In this document: piece after piece, positions 59,670 to 64,000 of the stretch | Layout of the letters: every line of letters starts with the position of its first letter | Numbering within the stretch: the first letter of the stretch is position 1 | Assembly: GCA_963638355.1 (NCBI GenBank) | Contig: CAVHRT010000002.1 | Coordinates: forward strand, 1 to 64,000 | Length of the DNA stretch: 64,000 nt | Origin: W0P28-013 sp963638355 | GTDB taxonomy: Bacteria; Bacteroidota; Bacteroidia; Bacteroidales; Paludibacteraceae | Direction of reading: 5' to 3' | Translations under genes and position numbers: made by a program | The notes under the pieces: model-generated | The model's input: the letters and a program-made list of their open reading frames with translations, nothing else | The model's database searches: none | What the model was told of the DNA's origin: nothing

Positions 59670-60113
59670 TTAAATCAAATGGATAATCTCCACATTTTCA
59701 GGATCTTGCAATTTAAGATATTCAGCAAGCAAGCGACGATGGCATTTCTCGGGCGTCTCTTCGCTACACAAAAAACAACAATTATCAAATTTTGCCACAT
59801 CGTAGACATGATTTATCGAGCGTTGTTGCATCAAACCATTGAAAATGCTGACATATCCGTTCCAATCGATTTTACCCGCTCTATAGTCAGCGAGCAGCTG
59901 CTTTGTTGGCGCAAAATCTACTATATGCCGATAGCCAATGCCACCAATTTGTTGCAAAAAATAGCACAAATCACTTCCTTTAGCAAAGCCAGCCAACTGA
60001 CTGCTATTGCTAATGCGCACATCGACCACAGTTTTCACATGGTTCTTTTTGAGCAACTCGAAGAAATCTTCAGCACTCTTCTTTGTAAATCCAATAGTGT
60101 AAAGGGTAATCAT
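59670..60113 (-). CDS. DUF488 protein (short form)
   Basis: A 147-residue DUF488 protein: MITLYTIGFTKKSAEDFFEL, VVDVRISNSSQLAGF (Asp-Val-Arg loop, about 30-32), and the family's signature LCSEETPEKCHR (Cys116, Cys124, His125, Arg126). The motif resembles a thiol or metal active site, but no reaction is known for the family. Its ATG overlaps the stop of the longer DUF488 gene (ATGA), and it is followed by the dual OB gene. Confidence 0.88.
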   Translation of the reverse strand: MITLYTIGFTKKSAEDFFELLKKNHVKTVVDVRISNSSQLAGFAKGSDLCYFLQQIGGIGYRHIVDFAPTKQLLADYRAGKIDWNGYVSIFNGLMQQRSINHVYDVAKFDNCCFLCSEETPEKCHRRLLAEYLKLQDPENVEIIHLI

Positions 60114-60766
60114 AGATATTCGTATTCCAATTCTGGTTCTTGATGATAGGCGATTTCGCTATTTTTCGTTCTATAGGCAAGCACAATTTGTTGTTCATTG
60201 GTAATTTCGCCATCGCCAAACAAATCGGCCGGACTAACGGACGGGATTTTCTTGCGCTTCACATAGTCAGCCACCATTTCGTCCTGCAACTGACGATGAC
60301 TTTTCAGTGCAATTTTGATCGATCCATCAGAACATCTTTCTTTCACAATATGCTGAACATCAACACCATGCTCGAAAAAATAGCGCGAAACCATGGCATA
60401 ACGATGACAGCCAAGCGGATTTGCCTCGGAACACATGAGCGAAATGCGCAAACCCTCGTTCAATCCCTTCATCACACGCGCAAAACCACGCTGAAAAGCC
60501 TCAGTTTTTACCGCTTTTTCGAAATTGACATTATTGTTTTCGTCAAGTGAATCGGTGCGGCGCGCTCCAAACTCCTCGGCAAACGACATATAGACAATTC
60601 CAATTTTTTTGAGTGCTATTTGCAGAGGTTCTTTATTGAATTGCGGAGTGTATTTGCTAGCAGGCACACTACGCACATCAACAATCACACCTATTTTTTG
60701 CGACAGAAGCATCTCGGCAAATTCTTCGAAACTCTGATTTGAATGTCCAACGGTATATAGCGTCAT
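60110..60766 (-). CDS. DUF488 protein (long form)
   Basis: A 218-residue DUF488 protein: MTLYTVGHSNQSFEEFAEML, VIVDVRSVPASKYTPQFN (DVR at 30-32), and MCSEANPLGCHRYAM (Cys112, Cys120, His121, Arg122). About 80 extra residues (about 140-218) follow the core, rich in basic and acidic residues (YVKRKKIPSVSPADLFGDG). The start at 60,766 (MTLYTVGHS) is conserved, so the 54 codons upstream in frame are rejected: they contain the promoter and terminator. It is first in a three-gene operon. Confidence 0.88.
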   Translation of the reverse strand: MTLYTVGHSNQSFEEFAEMLLSQKIGVIVDVRSVPASKYTPQFNKEPLQIALKKIGIVYMSFAEEFGARRTDSLDENNNVNFEKAVKTEAFQRGFARVMKGLNEGLRISLMCSEANPLGCHRYAMVSRYFFEHGVDVQHIVKERCSDGSIKIALKSHRQLQDEMVADYVKRKKIPSVSPADLFGDGEITNEQQIVLAYRTKNSEIAYHQEPELEYEYL

Positions 60767-60784
60767 AATCAAAAAATATTTGTG

Positions 60785-60816
60785 CAAAGATAATAACAAA
60801 ATTTGAAATTCGCAAA
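60785..60816 (-). promoter_or_regulatory. Promoter of the DUF488 operon
   Basis: Minus strand: TTTG (60,813-60,816), exactly 20 bases, TATCTTTG (60,785-60,792). The ATG is 18 bases below. It starts right beside the right-hand terminator. Confidence 0.75.
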
Positions 60817-60818
60817 CA

Positions 60819-60857
60819 AAAAAGAGAGCCGACCCCTCACGAGCCTGCTCTCTTTTT
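60819..60857. terminator. 39-base terminator, right copy
   Basis: AAAAAGAGAGC / GCTCTCTTTTT with loop CGACCCCTCACGAGCCT; one base differs from the left copy. It ends transcription of the outer-membrane gene at 60,876 and insulates the DUF488 promoter. Confidence 0.8.
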
Positions 60858-60875
60858 TTATTTTCGCCGACAAAC

Positions 60876-61781
60876 TTACTGCTGGCGTATGCAGTTACAA
60901 TCGTGCACGTCTTTGAAGCGCCAACCAATTTTCAAGCCAAACATTGCTGGAATGGTCTTGGTGGCAATGCTCGAGTAGTAGCCGTTGTACTGATACGAAT
61001 CGAGGCTCTGAATCGATGAGAATAGGCCCTTCGCATCGCGGTTGATGTACATGTCGTAGAAGCCATGCTCGATGTAGAGTGCCAGATACATCTCGTTTTT
61101 CTTGTCAAGACGCAAAATGGCGCCAAACATTATCTGACCGCTAAGCAAGAAATTCGCCTTGTTTTCGCCCTTTGGCAGCAGCGTGTTATATTGTCCGAAA
61201 CCGTGCTGCGGCAACGACTGTATCAGCACACCTTGTTCGCCATTGTACTCGTAGGTGCCGCCCCATTGCGTGTAGAAACCCTTGGTAACAATGTCGCCCT
61301 GCGTAACGCGATAGTCGGTGTAGAACGGCAGATAGAGTTTCACGCCAAACGAGGTGAACCAGCCGGAGTGACGCGGACGCTGATGCTGATAGAAAATGCT
61401 AATTGGAATGGAGATGGAGTACTGCTGCTGACGCTCGGTCCAGTTGGTGACATCGGCAAAAAGCACATAACTGCGCCCTTGGTCGTCGATGGCAGGCGAG
61501 GTAAGGCTTGCATTCAGCACCTTCGTTCCTTGGAAAGTGCTAAAATTCAGTCCAAAACTTGCACCCCAACCTTTACGCGGATGGAAAAGCAGCGAGTATT
61601 TTGCTCCTAAATCGAAATTGCCGCCCGAAAAAATGCCATAGTCCGTGTTGCTATAGGGCATCATCACTGCACCGCCACCCAATTCAAGGTCGATGTAGGC
61701 TGGCGTTTTGGCTGGAGCGGCTATGCTTGCCGCCACCAATAGGCAAGCGGCAAGCGCCATTCTTTTCTTCTGAATTTTCAT
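60876..61781 (-). CDS. Outer-membrane beta-barrel protein (301 aa)
   Basis: Exported, with a signal peptide ending SIAAPAK. A barrel follows: AYIDLELGGGAVMMPYSNTD, FDLGAKYSLLFHPRKGWGAS, QYSISIPISIFYQHQRP, then FLLSGQIMFGAILRLDKKNE. The C-terminus FKDVHDCNCIRQQ has a CxC after the last strand. It is probably an outer-membrane partner of the large protein encoded 33 bases upstream on the same strand, as barrels often accompany T9SS adhesins in Bacteroidota, but it lacks a recognisable PorP/SprF signature. Confidence 0.7.
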   Translation of the reverse strand: MKIQKKRMALAACLLVAASIAAPAKTPAYIDLELGGGAVMMPYSNTDYGIFSGGNFDLGAKYSLLFHPRKGWGASFGLNFSTFQGTKVLNASLTSPAIDDQGRSYVLFADVTNWTERQQQYSISIPISIFYQHQRPRHSGWFTSFGVKLYLPFYTDYRVTQGDIVTKGFYTQWGGTYEYNGEQGVLIQSLPQHGFGQYNTLLPKGENKANFLLSGQIMFGAILRLDKKNEMYLALYIEHGFYDMYINRDAKGLFSSIQSLDSYQYNGYYSSIATKTIPAMFGLKIGWRFKDVHDCNCIRQQ

Positions 61782-61814
61782 ATCTCTTATCGAAAAATTC
61801 CTTTTAGCATTTCA

Positions 61815-64000
61815 TTATTGTACCACAAACTTCTCGGTGAATACTTCGCCGTTGGTCAGGCTTACGCGAACCATGTAGACACCCGCTGGGTAGCTGACGA
61901 AGAGCGAATTCTCGGCATCAACTTTATCGAGCACATAGATGGTGCGGCCGATAGCATCGACTACCTCGAGGCGTGCGCCAAACAACTCGTCGATGGTGAA
62001 CGGAACCTCGACCTGCAACTTGCTGTAGCGTTGCACTGGGTTAGGCGATATGCCGACATTCTGTTTCGTAGTAACCGACTTCGAGCAGGAGGTAACCTCC
62101 GAACTGTCGTTGCGGTAAGCCACTACGTAGTAGTCGCCATTGAAGCCGCCCGTTTCAGAATAGTATTGCAGGTTAGCACCCGTTATGCGGTCGCCATTGC
62201 GATACCACTGATACGAGGTGAATTCGTGGTTCAAGTCTTTACACATCAGCACATCGGCCCACGCCTCTTCTATCAGGTCTTGACCTACATAGAACTTAAC
62301 GCGATAGTCGGCACTGCCGCAGCCATTGGCGTTGGTCAGGCGAATTACAACCTCGTAGTTGCCCGGTGTTACTTGGTTAGGCAAGGTTACAAAGATGTAT
62401 TCCGAACCCAGAGCCGCCTCGCTCACGCTATCGAATCCAACGGTGAGCGCATTGCCCACAGGAATGATGGTGTACTGCGTTGGCATGCCCGAAGTAACAT
62501 TGTACGGCAACATGGCGTAGCGATCGCCTTGGCAAGCAGGTTGCGGCGTTGTGAACTTCACATTCGGCGTTTCGCTCTGCTGAACCTCGATGGTGCCGAC
62601 TGCGCTAGTCAGCCATGGCGTGGTAACTTCTACTCCGTAGGTGCCGAGGCGCGATACGGTAACCGTGTCGACAGTGCTGAATATCTCGCCTGCAAATGTC
62701 CAGCGGAACTGATAGCCAGCCGCCAGCGAGCAACCATCGACCCAAAGTTTGGTAGAATTGCCCGAGCAGAGATAGGTCAGACCCGAAATGTTGGCCTCGA
62801 ACGGACGAACTGTTACCGAAACGGTGATAGTATTTTCGCAGTTAGCATCGTTGCGAGCAGTCAGTTTGTAGTTGTAGATACCTGCCGTGTCGTGCTTAAT
62901 CTCGCAGTAGTACTTACGCGATACTTCGTTGCCATTCTCGTCGTACCAGCGGTAAGTAAGCGTCTTGTCGCCAGCCTCGAGACGGAGCGGTTGCTGCTCG
63001 TAGCAGATGGTCTCGCTCACAATCTTAGGCTCTGGTTGCATACGAACGCGCAGTTGCAACTTCATAGTGTCTTGCGTATTGTCGCAGCCAAGTGCGTTGC
63101 GGCCTATTGCCCAGAATGTGATGGTAGTATCCTGCTCGTAGTTCGGCATCAGCACTTGGATAGACGGTTTTACCTCGCCCGTGCTCCACAAGTAGGTAAC
63201 GGCATCGGCATGATCACCAGTGAGCGTTACGGTAGATCCAGCGCAGACTGTGAACGATTCGCCGCCATTCACTTTGATTGAGCCTTTCGTGTTATCAGGA
63301 TTATTCAAAACATGAATCTTAACACTCGCTTCGCTCAAGCAACTTGTACCATAACTGCTGTTTGCGCTCGAACTTGCGTAGACGTACCACACTTCGTCCG
63401 ATTGCGGAGCAGTAATCTGAATGCTTGCAGGTTTCGCCAAGTAGTAAGCACCAGTCGTTGGGCAACGGTAGTCGAAAGTGCTTGCCGACGAGCCAGTTAC
63501 ACGCAATGTGACTTTGTCTTTGCTGCCTGCGCAGATGGCCAACGAGTCATTCGTGTTATTGGCAGTGAGCGTGAGTTTATCCATCGGCACAACTTTCACG
63601 GTGAAGCGACTTGTTACCAAGCAACCGCTCAGGTTAGTTACCGACACTGTGTAAGTGGTTGTGTGCGACGGCGTTACGCTAATCTCTTGCTGCGATGGGT
63701 GAGTCTTGCCATCGGAATCGGACCACGAGTAAGCATTGGTGTTGCCCGACGCATTCGCTTTGAGTCGCAACGATGTGCCTTCGCAAACGACCGCCTCTGG
63801 CTGATCGCCTTCCGATTTATAGTCATTGAGGCTACCATTCACCGCAGTTGGCGTTATCGTAACATTATCAGGCATTGGATTAACCTCGATGTCGATTTCT
63901 TGACGGCTATAGCAACCAGCAGCGTTGTAGAAGTCGCAATAGTAAATCCACGAGCCTTCCGATTTCACTACATCGTTGAATGTGTTCTTATCGCTCTCTT
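61815..64000 (-). CDS. Large surface protein with PKD/Ig-like repeats and T9SS domain (5' end outside window)
   Basis: At least 728 residues are visible and the frame stays open past 64,000, so the start is not seen; the GTG at 63,968 is internal. Repeated Ig/PKD-like beta-sandwich units appear (for example VVCEGTSLRLKANASGNTNA, LSGCLVTSRFTVKV, ICAGSKDKVTLRVTG, VCAGSTVTLTGDHADAVTYL). The C-terminal T9SS sorting domain (last 80 residues) has LEVVDAIGRTIYVLD, YPAGVYMVRVSL and FTEKFVVQ. This is a typical Bacteroidota gliding- or adhesin-type surface protein. It is followed by the barrel gene. Confidence 0.85.
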   Translation of the reverse strand, partial: ESDKNTFNDVVKSEGSWIYYCDFYNAAGCYSRQEIDIEVNPMPDNVTITPTAVNGSLNDYKSEGDQPEAVVCEGTSLRLKANASGNTNAYSWSDSDGKTHPSQQEISVTPSHTTTYTVSVTNLSGCLVTSRFTVKVVPMDKLTLTANNTNDSLAICAGSKDKVTLRVTGSSASTFDYRCPTTGAYYLAKPASIQITAPQSDEVWYVYASSSANSSYGTSCLSEASVKIHVLNNPDNTKGSIKVNGGESFTVCAGSTVTLTGDHADAVTYLWSTGEVKPSIQVLMPNYEQDTTITFWAIGRNALGCDNTQDTMKLQLRVRMQPEPKIVSETICYEQQPLRLEAGDKTLTYRWYDENGNEVSRKYYCEIKHDTAGIYNYKLTARNDANCENTITVSVTVRPFEANISGLTYLCSGNSTKLWVDGCSLAAGYQFRWTFAGEIFSTVDTVTVSRLGTYGVEVTTPWLTSAVGTIEVQQSETPNVKFTTPQPACQGDRYAMLPYNVTSGMPTQYTIIPVGNALTVGFDSVSEAALGSEYIFVTLPNQVTPGNYEVVIRLTNANGCGSADYRVKFYVGQDLIEEAWADVLMCKDLNHEFTSYQWYRNGDRITGANLQYYSETGGFNGDYYVVAYRNDSSEVTSCSKSVTTKQNVGISPNPVQRYSKLQVEVPFTIDELFGARLEVVDAIGRTIYVLDKVDAENSLFVSYPAGVYMVRVSLTNGEVFTEKFVVQ

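Noticed and set aside
61818..63281. 487-codon open frame antisense to the T9SS surface protein
   Set aside because: It is explained by the codon bias of the surface protein; no signal peptide or family.
63968..63968. GTG at 63,968 as the start of the surface protein
   Set aside because: The frame continues open to the window edge with the same repeat-type sequence (Cys and aromatic pattern), so it is internal.

Overview
The window looks like a chromosomal segment of a Bacteroidales bacterium (phylum Bacteroidota). The evidence is internal. Many genes carry the Bacteroidota-type promoter (TTTG, about 20 bases, TAnnTTTG). Typical phylum families are present (DUF4294, DUF5686, a DUF6089-like barrel, multiple OmpH/Skp copies next to BamA, a putative FISUMP-like protein). 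At least three secreted proteins end in a type IX secretion (T9SS) sorting domain. Most of the window is ordinary housekeeping sequence. I see no rRNA, CRISPR array or intact insertion sequence.

Layout, left to right. 1-5.7 kb (minus strand): parA-parB, two glycosyltransferases, a radical SAM protein, ribD. 5.9-12.3 kb (plus): glmS overlapping an L-asparaginase, a lytic transglycosylase with LysM, a MerR regulator, alkaline phosphatase, a phosphodiesterase. 12.4-22.6 kb (plus): a DUF5686 outer-membrane protein behind two palindromic operator-like sites, mnmA, xseA-xseB, a broken fragment of a large mobile-element protein, yidC, an M3 peptidase lipoprotein. 22.7-34.9 kb (minus): tRNA-Glu, small membrane proteins, a UDG-like protein, an exonuclease, then an envelope-assembly block (murI, three ompH/skp-like genes, bamA, uppS, a beta-barrel), then rnhB, fabF, acpP. 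35.2-39.6 kb (plus): lgt-rimM, a DUF4294 protein, ribF, a lipoprotein. 39.6-41.8 kb (minus): gluQ and an unknown gene.

The accessory zone is about 41.9-45.1 kb. It has a hicAB toxin-antitoxin pair with its operator, then about 2.5 kb of decayed phage-like genes bounded by two copies of a hairpin repeat, the second abutting a tRNA-Thr gene. Inside are a DUF4417 pseudogene, an overlapping two-gene pair that may be toxin/immunity, a frameshifted membrane protein, a 27-residue hydrophobic peptide with its own promoter and terminator, and a frameshifted tape-measure N-terminus.

45.3-58.6 kb: smpB (minus), divergent from a T9SS-secreted nuclease, an HD protein, two coupled outer-membrane proteins, and a four-gene run of exported proteins that includes a possible leukocidin-like lipoprotein and an M16 peptidase. 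58.6-60.8 kb (minus) holds a compact operon of two DUF488 proteins and a dual-OB plus helix-turn-helix protein. It is framed by near-identical 39-base terminator hairpins and is my best candidate for an undescribed system. The window ends in an outer-membrane protein and a large T9SS adhesin-like protein that runs off the edge.

Intergenic spaces carry a recurring vocabulary of short A/T-rich word repeats and one roughly 85-base structured repeat found directly upstream of two genes. Family names come from recognising motifs by eye; no database search was run.
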